A stretch of DNA of 64,000 bases, taken from contig BGKB01000052.1 of NCBI GenBank assembly GCA_003116975.1, forward strand, positions 361,041 to 425,040, given 5' to 3'. Shown here piece after piece: positions 1 through 10,168 of the stretch (position 1 is the stretch's first letter; each line of letters starts with the position of its first letter). The notes under the pieces were generated by a model, which did not search any database, was not told the origin of the DNA, and saw only the letters and a program-made list of their open reading frames with translations. Made by a program: the position numbers and the translations under genes. The DNA is from Aurantiochytrium sp. KH105 (lineage: Eukaryota; Sar; Bigyra; Thraustochytrida; Thraustochytriidae).

Positions 1-3000
1 ATGCAGCCTGCGGAAGACGAGGTTGCCTGTCACGTTGACCTTGTACGGGGTAGCTCCATGGTTGTACAACTCTCTGCTCTGGCTCTAAGTTGGGATAATG
101 GTATGGTTGCACACCGGCTAGTGGACTATTTACCCGAGCAAGCTCACAGGGCCGAAGATGGGACAATTGCAATTTCCGCCGAAGAAAAGACAGGATTCGG
201 CGACACTGAGAATAAAGTCCAATCCAGCGAGCAAGAACTCGAAGCGGACGACTTCCATCTCCGCGTCGTGACGCCTCGAGCTCTCATCATCCTGCGCGTT
301 CCCCATGAAGAGTCTCCAGGACCACATGCATCTGGTTCCCGGCGTTGGCTCTCCGAGGCCATGGTCCTGGACATGATGGACGTAAGCGTGCAAACCGGTG
401 CTGCCGCGCGTCTGGAACTGCAGTCTGCGCCCTCTCTGCTCGAAGATGGGGCCGGCGGTGACGCGGGGGGCGAAGCGTTTTTCGAACAGGTCGATGCTCT
501 TCGAAGCATTGGGTGGAGTCTCGTGTTTGACTTTTCGCGCGTGCGAGCTGTCGTGGAGCGTGCTTCGCCCCAGGTTCTATCGTCCGAGCTTGCTCCAGGG
601 GAGGCAGCTCGTTTTCTCGGCAATGGTGACATGAGTGGGACCAACGATGATGACGAAACCGCCTGGGCCCTCGTCGTAGACGGCTCGCGAGAGGGCGTTC
701 GGACGCCGCGTTTGACCATGAGTGTTCGACGTGCCTTTTCAAGCGCCTTGCAAGCCGAAGAAGCCGCATCGGGGGCCTTGCGACTCGCCCGCAAGTCACG
801 ACGCGCCTTCAAGCGACGCGTCCACCAGCGGCGTGCCCCAGGTGAAGAAGGTGGTGCTGCCGTGGATCCTGCTGGAGACCACGGTTTGGACAAGGACCAG
901 GAACCACCCTTGTACGAGGTCATGGAAGCGGTGTCCACTCACGGATTCTGCACGGCGGATACAGCAGTGCGTCTCGTCTGTCCCGATGCGCTTATGTCGA
1001 TCGACAAGGTGCAATACCACAGTTTGAACAATGTGCTACAGCTTGTGCTGGGTAGTGTGCCTTCATTCACACGAGCTGTTGCTGAAGATGATGCCGGTAG
1101 GGCCAGTGCACGTCTCGAGAAAAATGATGGGGAAAACCCAGATCATGAGCGCAAAGATAATGTGCCCTCCCCCCGTGTGCCTGAAGTGGTGGCAGCGTGT
1201 GAAGAAAAGTCGAGCGCACCTGTGCAAGACTTTTGGAATCCAAGTCCCAGCGGCTGTACTGGAGACGCGTTTGATCCGAATCTGGGGTCTGCTTGGAGCC
1301 TGGATGATGATACCGAAGCGCTCCGTCGTGCCGAAGAGTGCGGAGTGGTGCTCGGGTCATCTTCGAGCACATTTTTCCAGCTCTGCAGTCGCGGGGGCAA
1401 GGTCGCCTTGGTAGGTAGTAAGCATGCAGACTTTGAGCTCGAGTACTCTGGACTCGAGCTTACCATGGTGGACTCCAAAACAATGGCGGAAGCTCAAGAC
1501 GTGACGCTGCTCGAATCAGGAGAACCAATTGGATATGGCGAGGAAGCGCTGCGGCCTATTTTACATAGCACCAAGTGGGGCCGGAGCGCGTCGTCGTCCC
1601 CGCTGTTGCAAGTGTACATGGACGCTTCCTCTACCCAAAACAAAGAAAAGGAAAGCAACGGCGTCTTGCACGTTTGTGTGGACGGCCTTACGCTGCAGGT
1701 CTTACCTCAATCTACGTGGCTTCGCAAACTTGCGGACTTTTTGACGAGCGCTCCACCTTCCAACGCTGTAGGAGCGGCTCATGTCGTTGGTGAAAAATCG
1801 GCAGCATGGGACGGCGGCTGCAGCGGCGATGGGAGCGCGCCCGTCGTCACATATACGGAGGTTACGGTGGAATTTTTTGATGCTGTTCTCGAGTACCACA
1901 GCGGAGAACGGCCGCAAAACATGGCAATTGCAGGACTTGGCATGGTGCGCATGTCGTCCAACGTCGCCTCGCCGAGCGTGCAGGACCAACTCTATCACCT
2001 GACTGCGCGTGATCTGGCGCTGTACATTTCCAACGAGGCCCCTGCGGAAGACCCGAATCAGTTTGCGTGCGGGGCAGATGCGACGAGCCCATTTTCCTCG
2101 ATTGAGGACTTTGTGGCCTCGATGCTTTTCGCCAAAGTGGCTTCGCTCGATATGCTTGAGCTCTTCATCCGAAATCGCTCTTCGGGCGGCACGACGCATG
2201 CGACACGTGAACAACGCCCTACCTCTGCGGACCGCGATGTCAACCCTGACATCGACTATGAGGTGTCGGTGCCCAATATGTCGCTGTATAGCTGCACAGA
2301 TTCGTTTTGTACGTTAGAGGCTCTCGTGCATGATTTTGCCGTGGAGCTCAGTGGACGGTGCGGTGACGATCCAATGGATGACGAAGACGCTGTACCTCCG
2401 GGTGCAAGGGTACAAAAGGGTCTTGCAGGCGACAATGCAATTCTATTTGAGACAGGAGAGAGACCAAGAGTGGCACGCGCAGAAGATGGCATCTCGGCCG
2501 CGCCGGCACCATCAGCAGCGCTGAAAAAATCAAGCGAGGACGTGACGAAACCTTCGTCTGCGGGTACGTCCACATCAAGTGCGCATAGCCGTGCCCCTGC
2601 CCCAGCGATGAGCATGCGCGATGACGAGCGTTCTGCATCGGAGTTACGGAACTCATACTTGACGGATGGCGTTCCAGATGACCAGTTATCGGGGCCTCAG
2701 CTGCGCAGCAGACATGCGGATGGCCAGGATCCGGATCCTGACGCGATTTTCGTGGACGGTTTCTATGCCGTTGAGCAGGTGAATGTGATTTCGGCTGCAT
2801 CGGCCGCCGCCAAGGAAGCCGCGAGCAAAAAAGAAGAGGAAGAAGCCGTCGGAGGTAGTCAGACGCGAGGTGACGGCGCTTTGGGGCATCAGGAAGCTGC
2901 AGGAACGTGGTTTCATGTGGATGATGACGAGGAAGATGGTTTCACTGAAGCTACAGTCAGGGAAGGAAACAAGGGCTCGCTGACAGCGATGGGCGCCGAG

Positions 3001-5244
3001 TTGCTGATGTGGGGCGACCCGAACTCTGACAACCTCGAGGAGATGGAACTCGATGAGTGGCCTTCGGGTCCCATGGGCGAGAAAACACGCGCGCAGTCAT
3101 TCGAGGAAGAGGAAGCGGAAGAGCGTCTCGCAGAAGCACAAGTTGCAGAGGATACGAAGCGCGCGGTACGGGAACAAGAGGAGGCCATTGCGGACTATGC
3201 GAGTTTGTACAAGCGTGAGTTTCCCGACCAGGTCATTCATGCAAACAGCGATGCTGCAGTTCTCGAGACCAAGTCGGTGCGACAGCGTAGAGGAGCGAAT
3301 GATTCAGCCGAAAGTGATGTATCGCAAAATGGATGGTACGAGGACACTGGGTTCGATATGTATCCGCACTATATGGGTGTTCAATTTGAAGCCGGGCCGG
3401 GGTCTCACGTCCCAACTGCGGAGGCGCTCGCGGCGCGCATGGAAGGTCGTGCGAGTTTGCGTTCGCGCGTGGCTCGATGCACGTCACGCGTTGTTGTCCG
3501 CGACATGTCTGTTCGCTGGTGCTTGTTTGGCGGTTGTGACTGGAACTCGACGGCAAGCACCGTGGCCGCTTCGCGTCTGGCACGTTCACGCCAGGCGCGT
3601 CGAAGGGCCGCGGTTCACCCAGGTCAAGCCGATATGAGTGTTCATGCGCATGGCAAATTTGGCGCAAGCAGTCGTGACGCAAGCGAAGGGGCGCCAACAG
3701 GCGAGAACTGCTCGGCTGAGGAGGAAGAGCAGCAGCAGCAGCAGCAGCAGCAGCCAAAAGGAGCAATGCCAACGAGCTGGCGTCGTGAGCGACATCGGCT
3801 TGCAGGGCGGCAGAACGATCGCAAGCTGGAAGTTGTTTTATCTCACGTGACAGCGCTGCTGACCGCGTACGACGCACAGGCCGTTGCGGGCCCTTGCATT
3901 GCACAAAGCGTGGCCATTGCCGTTCGCGACTTTAGCATTATTGATTTGCTTTCGACTTCGGACATTCACACAATGGTCGGAGAGTGGATTTCGGATGCGC
4001 AGCACCCGCGCATTTCGGGATCTTCGATGCTTCGCGTGGCGCTCGACCACGTGGAGGGGGGTTCGCGCGACGCTCTCTGTGTCCGCGCAAGTATTCTACC
4101 TGTCAAGGCGAACCTGGACCAAGACTCGTTGGAGTTTCTTTTGGCCTACCTCGGCATGCGGGTAGGTGCGGATGATGCAGCCTTTTCGCAGCCTCGGCGA
4201 GATGGCGTTGACCGCAGCGGGAACGAAGTCGATGCAGACGAGGATGCTTCATCCAGCTCAAGCGCTTACTCCGAGGCTGGCCTGGATGAAGGTTTGATGC
4301 GGGGTCTGGACGGCGACTCGACGTCGTCAGAAGGCTGTCTGACCGGAGAGGATGCCGACATTGTGCTGGTGGAGAACACGGACTGGTTTATTGAAAGCGC
4401 AGACGTGCGTGCATTCAAAGTGAAGCTGGACTATCGGCCGAAGCGCTTCAATATGCAGGGACTAATGTCTGGCGATCGCTTGGCGCTCGTGAATCTTTTC
4501 GCTTACGAGGGGCTACAGGTGTCCTTGCGGCGCGTGGAGCTGGAGTCGATTCGCGGTGGATGGCGTGAATTGTGGGAATACGTACAAGCGTCATGGTCGC
4601 GAGATGCGCAGCGGCAGCGACACCGATGTTTGGCAGGAGTCTCGTTTCCTCCCATCAATAAGGTGGCGACCTTGGGCTCAGGGTTGACGAACCTTGTGCT
4701 GATGCCCTTGGAGCAGTACCAAAGGGACGGTCGTGTGGTGCATGGGTTGCGACGCGGCACTGCTTCGTTTGTGCGTACGGTGGCCATCGAAGCGCTCGGG
4801 ACATTTTCGATCGCGGCGCAGACGGCGCAGATGCTTTTGGAGCATGCGCGAGATGTTCTCTCGCCTCTGCCTCCGGGGGCCGAATTTGGTGGACGAGGCT
4901 TGGTCGCGCGCACTGGGGCAGAGCGCGAGGGTGGAGATGCGAGTGCAAGTGCAGTACCGCCTCTGAATATGAAGGAGGGCCTGGAGCGTGGTGCAGACAG
5001 CTTTACGCGTGAGGTCAAGCGGGCTGCATTTGTCCTTGTTGCGCTTCCTTACGACGAGCTCCAGCGCACGGGGCCGACAGCGGCTGTAAAGTCGGTTCTT
5101 CGGGGTGTCCCAATCGCTGTGATTCGGCCTTTGATTGGGGCCACTCAGGCCATGTCTAGCACATTAATGGGGATTCGCAATTCCGTGGATCCAGACGCAC
5201 GTGCGGAGGAGGCGCAAAAGTACAAGTCGCATGCGAAGGGTTGA
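1..5244 (+). CDS. ATG2: Autophagy-related protein 2 (ATG2)-like, C-terminal part; 5' end probably outside the window
   Basis: ATG2 is a rod-shaped lipid-transfer protein that moves phospholipid from the ER to the growing autophagosome. The frame is open from base 1 to a TGA at 5242-5244 (1,747 codons). Base 1 happens to be ATG, but no Chorein_N-type start is visible, so the N-terminus probably lies upstream. Family hallmarks are in the C-terminal half. About residues 1161-1183 carry VVRDMSVRWCLFGGCDW, like the conserved ATG2 segment with a W-x-L-(Y/F)-G-G-x-D-W core. About 1472-1520 carry KLDYRPKRFNMQGL and then the LVNLFAYEGLQVSLRRVEL segment. Residues from about 1560 carry FPPINKVATLGSGLTNLVLMP and a small-residue-rich tail (GTASFVRTVAIEALG), matching the ATG2 C-terminal region. 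The middle is acidic and low-complexity, with a Glu/Gln run near 1240-1252. No intron was needed. A VPS13-family relative is the main alternative. Confidence 0.85.
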   Translation: MQPAEDEVACHVDLVRGSSMVVQLSALALSWDNGMVAHRLVDYLPEQAHRAEDGTIAISAEEKTGFGDTENKVQSSEQELEADDFHLRVVTPRALIILRVPHEESPGPHASGSRRWLSEAMVLDMMDVSVQTGAAARLELQSAPSLLEDGAGGDAGGEAFFEQVDALRSIGWSLVFDFSRVRAVVERASPQVLSSELAPGEAARFLGNGDMSGTNDDDETAWALVVDGSREGVRTPRLTMSVRRAFSSALQAEEAASGALRLARKSRRAFKRRVHQRRAPGEEGGAAVDPAGDHGLDKDQEPPLYEVMEAVSTHGFCTADTAVRLVCPDALMSIDKVQYHSLNNVLQLVLGSVPSFTRAVAEDDAGRASARLEKNDGENPDHERKDNVPSPRVPEVVAACEEKSSAPVQDFWNPSPSGCTGDAFDPNLGSAWSLDDDTEALRRAEECGVVLGSSSSTFFQLCSRGGKVALVGSKHADFELEYSGLELTMVDSKTMAEAQDVTLLESGEPIGYGEEALRPILHSTKWGRSASSSPLLQVYMDASSTQNKEKESNGVLHVCVDGLTLQVLPQSTWLRKLADFLTSAPPSNAVGAAHVVGEKSAAWDGGCSGDGSAPVVTYTEVTVEFFDAVLEYHSGERPQNMAIAGLGMVRMSSNVASPSVQDQLYHLTARDLALYISNEAPAEDPNQFACGADATSPFSSIEDFVASMLFAKVASLDMLELFIRNRSSGGTTHATREQRPTSADRDVNPDIDYEVSVPNMSLYSCTDSFCTLEALVHDFAVELSGRCGDDPMDDEDAVPPGARVQKGLAGDNAILFETGERPRVARAEDGISAAPAPSAALKKSSEDVTKPSSAGTSTSSAHSRAPAPAMSMRDDERSASELRNSYLTDGVPDDQLSGPQLRSRHADGQDPDPDAIFVDGFYAVEQVNVISAASAAAKEAASKKEEEEAVGGSQTRGDGALGHQEAAGTWFHVDDDEEDGFTEATVREGNKGSLTAMGAELLMWGDPNSDNLEEMELDEWPSGPMGEKTRAQSFEEEEAEERLAEAQVAEDTKRAVREQEEAIADYASLYKREFPDQVIHANSDAAVLETKSVRQRRGANDSAESDVSQNGWYEDTGFDMYPHYMGVQFEAGPGSHVPTAEALAARMEGRASLRSRVARCTSRVVVRDMSVRWCLFGGCDWNSTASTVAASRLARSRQARRRAAVHPGQADMSVHAHGKFGASSRDASEGAPTGENCSAEEEEQQQQQQQQPKGAMPTSWRRERHRLAGRQNDRKLEVVLSHVTALLTAYDAQAVAGPCIAQSVAIAVRDFSIIDLLSTSDIHTMVGEWISDAQHPRISGSSMLRVALDHVEGGSRDALCVRASILPVKANLDQDSLEFLLAYLGMRVGADDAAFSQPRRDGVDRSGNEVDADEDASSSSSAYSEAGLDEGLMRGLDGDSTSSEGCLTGEDADIVLVENTDWFIESADVRAFKVKLDYRPKRFNMQGLMSGDRLALVNLFAYEGLQVSLRRVELESIRGGWRELWEYVQASWSRDAQRQRHRCLAGVSFPPINKVATLGSGLTNLVLMPLEQYQRDGRVVHGLRRGTASFVRTVAIEALGTFSIAAQTAQMLLEHARDVLSPLPPGAEFGGRGLVARTGAEREGGDASASAVPPLNMKEGLERGADSFTREVKRAAFVLVALPYDELQRTGPTAAVKSVLRGVPIAVIRPLIGATQAMSSTLMGIRNSVDPDARAEEAQKYKSHAKG

Positions 5245-5579
5245 ATTTATATTTTCCAAAAAGATGCGCGAAAGTATTTTTCGATTCTGTGTTTCGTTTC
5301 CGTTTTGCATTTGGGAACGTGTGACAATGGAGCTAGGCTGAGTGGTTGCGAGGGGGGGAGACAAATGCTAAAGCGTTTACATATTGAATGAACTTTTTTT
5401 TGAAAACTTGCAGCGTAACGAGGTCAGTCAGACACTCGATCAATCAATCAATCAATCAATCAATGTTCAGATTCGTCTTTATATGCTTTAGAGGTGTATG
5501 TGTAATGTATGTATGTATGTATGTGCATGTGGCCGACGCGCGTCCGAGGTGAGAAATTTCTAGCGACTACGTTGTGTGT
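5245..5579. other. Convergent intergenic spacer
   Basis: This spacer lies between the stop codons of the ATG2-like gene and the Q/N-rich gene on the other strand, so it must hold both 3' UTRs. It contains an (ATCA)n run at about 5439-5464 and a (GTAT)n run at about 5507-5524. No ORF or RNA gene was seen. Confidence 0.7.
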
Positions 5580-7940
5580 TTAGTTGTTGTATGGCTGTTG
5601 CTGCTGTTGCATATTTGGCCACTGCGAAAGGAGGGCGGCCATTGCGTTTGCATTGAATGCTGGCGCGTTGGACCCGGTCGGGTTGCCAGAGAAATTTCCC
5701 TGAAGGCCAGCGAAGGAGGGGCTGTTGTTGCTGTTGTTATTGTTTTGTTGCTGCTGAGCAAAAATTGCCTGCAGTTGCGTGAGAATTCCGTAGTTCGCCG
5801 CATTACCTGGTTGAGACGAGGACTGCGCCCAGGGAAAGGAGGCGTTGTTGCTGTTGTTACTGTTGTTGTTGGACGCTTCGGTGCCGTTTGAGGGCTGAGA
5901 CATGTTTTGAGCGCCAATTGACGCGAGAGCGGCTGCGCCTTGCTGCAGACCCGGGGTGATGTTTCCGAAAGCAACAGCTTGTTGTTCATTGGTCGTTTTG
6001 CTGGATTCTCCACGGGCCTTGGCAGCGTCCGCGGTCAAATCACCGGAGGTCTTGCGCGGCGGCGATCCCGAGGCAGACTTTGCATCGTTCGGGTTTCTCT
6101 GCACTTGCATCTGCTGGAGAGATGCGAGGACTGGCGCTGGAATGGTACGCTCGTTCTTGATGGCGTTGGAGTTATTGTTGGCGCTGTTGTTGGAGTTACT
6201 TGTTTCTTCGACCGTTGTCTGCATCGCACCACCGGGGCGTTGCGAGGCAGGGAGCGAAGTGGAGGCAAAGTTGTTGGCCTTGTCGCTGTTGGAGAGGGAA
6301 ACAAGAAAATCGCTGAGCATGGGGTTGGCCTGGAAGGAAGGAGGTGTCTGGCCCTGCTGCTGGTGCGAGGATGCCGCTGCTGCCGCTGCGGCGACGGCCG
6401 CTGCTGCGGCCTGAGGGCCCGCCGCCAGCGAGTTAAAGTAGCCCCCGATGGGCTGCGCGGAGAAGTTGCTCTGGAAAGATGAAGGGAAAAAGGGCTGCGA
6501 GACATTGTGCTGTGGGTTGGACTGCTGCTGCTGCTGCTGCTGGCCGGAAGAAGCCAAGAACTGCTGATAATTGGCCATTGCCGCTTGCGCGGCGTGCGCC
6601 TGCTGCTGCTGTTGATGCATGTGCGAGTTGAACTGCGACATCATAGCCATGGCCGAGTGTTCCGCGGATGATCCGACAAAGGAGGACCTTCGCTGGTTGG
6701 GGAAGTTCTGCGCGGCGGCGAAGTGCTGCTGGGCAGAAGTGGACTCTGCGGGAGCGGACGATGTGGATGCGCGGCGATGGAGCATGGGATGCAAGGGACG
6801 CGAGACGGTGTTGACGTCTTGGCGCCAGGCAGAGACGATGCGAAAGTGGGGCGAGTCCTTGATGTCAACGCAAATGTTGCGGTCATCGAATACATAGGCC
6901 GTGAAGGCGTGGAGCTCCGAAGTGGTGTACTTGTTTTGCTCGCAATGATACCTCCACTTGCGCGGGGGCATAAAGTCGAAGACGGCCATGCCTTCGGCCT
7001 CGTTGTACTCTTGAAAGGATGCAAAGACGACGCGGGAGACGTCGAAGGAGGCCGTGGAGGACTTTGAGCCCATCTCAACGAGAGGCTTTTCCCTGACTTT
7101 GCGGAAGCGGCCCATGAGGTGGAGCTTGCGTGCGGCCTGGGCGTTGGGGCAGCGCAAAAAGACGGTGATGGGGAGGCCGCAAAAGCTGCGTTCCTTGTGC
7201 TCGGGTGCGCAAAAGGGAAAGCAGCGCAGGTTCTTGTGGCGGGTGCGGACGTAGGACGGGTGCCAGTTGGTTTCGAGGGCGAAGCGCATTTGGCTGTGTC
7301 CCTGGGGTCCGTTGCCGTGGTCCATGACGCGGGGCATGGAGTTGAGGAAGCTCTTGCTGGACTTGCGTGGCCTCCGCACGGCGGCGTCCGAGGAGGACTC
7401 TGCGTCGTCGCTCTTCTCGTTTGCTTGCGTTTTCCCCCCTGGCGGGTCTGAGGAGGCGCGCTTGACGGCGCGGCGTTCGCCTTCCTCGTCGTCGTCCTCG
7501 TCCTCGTCTGCGCGTTCGTCGTCGTCCACCTCGGGCTTGCCGTCGCGCTTGCGGTGGGCGAGTTTGCGCTTGCGCGCATTAGGCTCTCCTGCCCCGCGCT
7601 GCTGCTGCTGCTGCCGCTGCCGCTGCAGCTCCTCCTCCTCCTCCTCCGAGCCCGAGCTGGACGCTGCCGACTCGTCGTCGCTGCCGGCCTTCTTGCTGCG
7701 CGCCGCGGCCGCCGCCGCCGCCACCGCCGCCATCGTGTCCATGGGGCCGGGGCTGCTCTGCTCCTTGCTCTCCTCCTCCTCCTCCTCGGCCTCGCGCCAC
7801 TTCTCGGCGGCGCCTTTCAGGTTCTGCGGGATGTTGATGTTCTGTGGTCCTTGCCGGGACTGCTGCTGCTGCTGCTGCGTCTGCTGCCTTTGTTCCTGCT
7901 GCTGGCTGCGCTCGTTCTTGAGGCTCGATACCACCGCCAT
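5580..7940 (-). CDS. Q/N-rich protein with one unrecognised folded domain
   Basis: A 786-residue protein is predicted from the ATG at 7940-7938 to a TAA at 5582-5580. The open frame runs further upstream (to 8366), but that part is Lys runs and QAGRQTD repeats encoded by simple-sequence DNA and begins with GTG, so I place the start at MAVVSSLKNER. The N-terminal third is low-complexity (Gln, Ala, Asp/Glu, basic clusters resembling nuclear-localisation signals). A globular-looking block follows, about residues 190-400. It is rich in aromatics, Cys and His (RFALETNWHPSYVRTRH, FCGLPITVFLRCPN, VFDFMPPRKWRYHCEQ, SPHFRIVSAW) and its composition is unlike its flanks. The C-terminal half is Q/N/S/A-rich and prion-like, ending QQQQPYNN. 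I do not recognise the domain. A nuclear regulatory or RNA-associated protein is a guess from composition only. Confidence 0.75.
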   Translation of the reverse strand: MAVVSSLKNERSQQQEQRQQTQQQQQQSRQGPQNINIPQNLKGAAEKWREAEEEEEESKEQSSPGPMDTMAAVAAAAAAARSKKAGSDDESAASSSGSEEEEEELQRQRQQQQQRGAGEPNARKRKLAHRKRDGKPEVDDDERADEDEDDDEEGERRAVKRASSDPPGGKTQANEKSDDAESSSDAAVRRPRKSSKSFLNSMPRVMDHGNGPQGHSQMRFALETNWHPSYVRTRHKNLRCFPFCAPEHKERSFCGLPITVFLRCPNAQAARKLHLMGRFRKVREKPLVEMGSKSSTASFDVSRVVFASFQEYNEAEGMAVFDFMPPRKWRYHCEQNKYTTSELHAFTAYVFDDRNICVDIKDSPHFRIVSAWRQDVNTVSRPLHPMLHRRASTSSAPAESTSAQQHFAAAQNFPNQRRSSFVGSSAEHSAMAMMSQFNSHMHQQQQQAHAAQAAMANYQQFLASSGQQQQQQQSNPQHNVSQPFFPSSFQSNFSAQPIGGYFNSLAAGPQAAAAAVAAAAAAASSHQQQGQTPPSFQANPMLSDFLVSLSNSDKANNFASTSLPASQRPGGAMQTTVEETSNSNNSANNNSNAIKNERTIPAPVLASLQQMQVQRNPNDAKSASGSPPRKTSGDLTADAAKARGESSKTTNEQQAVAFGNITPGLQQGAAALASIGAQNMSQPSNGTEASNNNSNNSNNASFPWAQSSSQPGNAANYGILTQLQAIFAQQQQNNNNSNNSPSFAGLQGNFSGNPTGSNAPAFNANAMAALLSQWPNMQQQQQPYNN

Positions 7941-8028
7941 TCTGCGGCAAACGCTGCCTGCGCTGGTCCCTCGCGCTGCTTGCGCTGCCTGCTTCCGTGC
8001 CTGGCTGCCTTCCTGCCGGCCTGTCTCC

Positions 8029-8099
8029 CTGTCTACCTGCCTGTCTGTCTGTCTGCCTGCCTGCCTGCCTGCCTGCTTGTCTGTTTGTCTGCCCGCCTG
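8029..8099. repeat. (CTGY)n microsatellite
   Basis: Tandem CTGC/CTGT tetranucleotides lie in the presumed 5' UTR or promoter of the Q/N-rich gene. Read antisense they give the QAGRQTD-type peptide that inflates the open frame upstream of the chosen start. Confidence 0.85.
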
Positions 8100-8151
8100 G
8101 GTAGGTGGTTGCAGGTTTGTTGTTTGGTTGTTTTGGTGTTTGCTTCTGCTT

Positions 8152-8243
8152 GGCTTTTTCTTTTTCTTTTTCTTTTTCTTTTTCTTTTTCCTTTTCTTCT
8201 TTTCTTTTTTTCTTTTTTCCTTTCTTCCTTTCTTCCTTTCTTT
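8152..8243. repeat. Polypyrimidine (T4-5 C)n tract
   Basis: About 90 bases of almost pure T/C lie in T-rich hexamer and pentamer steps. Antisense this is the Lys run upstream of the Q/N-rich protein. Such tracts can act as promoter elements; no direct evidence. Confidence 0.85.
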
Positions 8244-9299
8244 GGCCGCTGATGCGTCTGTCTGCTTTTGTTTTTTTCTTTTGTCCTTTAATCGCCCGCC
8301 CGCTTGCCTCGGCTCGGCTCGGCTCGACGCGGCGCGACTCGGCTCCGCTCCGCGACCCGGTTGCACGCTCTAGCGGCGCCCCGCCTCTTTCTCCTGCTTT
8401 CTGCTCCCTGGTCGCGCGCTGCCGCTCCTCCAAAGCGCAGCGAAGGCGGTTCGCCGCCCCTCACCGCGCCCTGCCGTCCCTCCTCTCCACCCCTCGGCAG
8501 AGAGGGAGGAGGAGGCGGCAGGAACAGGAAGCAAGCCGGGGGCCAGCGCGGAGAAGGCAGGAGAGGGGGGAGAGAGAGACGCCGGCTGCGGAGGCGGGGC
8601 AAAGAAATGGAAGCGCGCGCCGCGACGGCGGCGGATCGGCGAATCGAGTGAGGCAGGCAGAGACCGGGAGGGAGGGAGAGAGGGAGGGAGGAGGAGGAAG
8701 GGGGCGGTTGCGGCGAGTGCAGCGTGCAGCCCGTGCGGACGCGCGCGGGCGAGCCTGCGGCGAGGGCCGGGAGAGGAGGCAAAGGCGTGAGCGGGGGGAA
8801 CCGTCCGTCGTCGCCGAGGGGCTGCGAATCATCATTCTCTCTCTCGCAACAGCAAGCAAGTGCCACAGAAAAAAAGAAAAAAAGAAAAAAATAAAAGAAA
8901 GAAAGACGCGCGCGGAAAAAAAAAATGAAATTCAAAGTCTCAAAAAAAAAAGAACAGCCAGCCAGCCTGCCTGCCAGACACTCGGGGAGAAGAAGAAAAA
9001 GGTGAAAGAATGAAAGAAGTATCATAAGTTGGAAGCCCTAAGCTGCGGGAAGGTGGACGCCCGTCCCGGGAGGGCCGGAGAGAGCGTGAGCTGCAGGCCG
9101 TCTGTGGGAAGGGCGTGGTGAACCGGAGAAAGCGCGAGCTGTTGGCCGTCTGTGGGGACGAGAAGTCTGGCCTTTTCTTTCTTTTACTCTTGCCGGCGTT
9201 CTTTCCTTCATTCCTTCTTTTTTTCACTGGCGAGTCTTTCAGAGAAAGATGATTTTCGTTCGGCCGTCTCTCGCGCTTTCTCTTGCTCCTCTCCGGTCT

Positions 9300-9348
9300 C
9301 CTTCCTTCCTTCCTTCCTTCCTTCCTTCCTTCCTTCCTTCCTTCCTTC
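9300..9348. repeat. (TTCC)n microsatellite
   Basis: About twelve uninterrupted TTCC units within the gene-poor region. Confidence 0.9.
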
Positions 9349-10123
9349 GTTTCCACTGATAAATGTATTCTACCCTCTCTCCTCCCTTTCTCTCTGCCTC
9401 CCCCCCCTTCGTCGCGCGCGCGCACGCGCTCTCTCTGCTCCTCGCTCTTCCTGCTCCGCTTGGCGTGGCACGCTTTGGGACACGAGCCTACCGCAAACGG
9501 TCTCCGCTCCCCTCCGGCCGCCGTTGAGCGCCCACCCGCTGGCCTGCTGACGAGCGAGCGCATCGTCAGCGCGCCGCACTGCGCTGCAGGCCCCGCGCTG
9601 CACCGCCGGCGCCTGACGGACGCACGCATGCACGCACGCAATCCGCGACGCAGCGACGCGACGGCGCGAGTGGGGCCTCGCCTTGCCTTGCCTCGCCTCT
9701 ACTTGCTTGGGGTGCTGGGGAGCAGGGCAGTGCACCGCAGGCGGCCGGCGGCGGCCAGCGGCTAGCCCAGCGAGGGACTGATCTGTCCTGACCCGCCCCG
9801 CGAGCCGGCGAGTCGGCGAGCAGGTGAGCCGCTTCGCGCCGCCTTGGTGTCGTCCCTGTCTGTGTTCGTCCTCAAGACTCTGAGACGACCGCAGTCTACA
9901 GCTGGCATGGCTGTCAGACGCGCGGCAATCAAAGCAAGCAGAGGCAGCCAAGCAACCAAGCAGCCAAACAGGAGACAACAAACAGACAGGCGGGCACTCA
10001 TTTGGGTGGTGTCCGTCCTCCTGGCAGGAGGTCACGGTGGCTGTCAAGAGTCGTCGCTCACATCTCTCGCAACGTTCCTCGGCTGCTCTGCTCTATTCTT
10101 TTTCGCTCTCGAGCCAAGCTGGT

Positions 10124-10168
<45 letters not shown>
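10124..10168. repeat. (GGCT)n microsatellite
   Basis: About eleven uninterrupted GGCT units. The same motif recurs at 30640-30667 and 31323-31359. Confidence 0.9.

Noticed and set aside
7941-8366. N-terminal extension of the Q/N-rich protein
   Set aside because: It begins with GTG, is encoded by (CTGY)n and polypyrimidine repeats, and reads as Lys runs and QAGRQTD repeats; better taken as 5' UTR.
7267-8373. Open frame of 368 codons antisense to the Q/N-rich gene
   Set aside because: It is the mirror of repeat tracts (Ser, Cys, Leu and Phe runs from CTG/TCC/TTC repeats), while the minus-strand frame contains a plausible folded domain.
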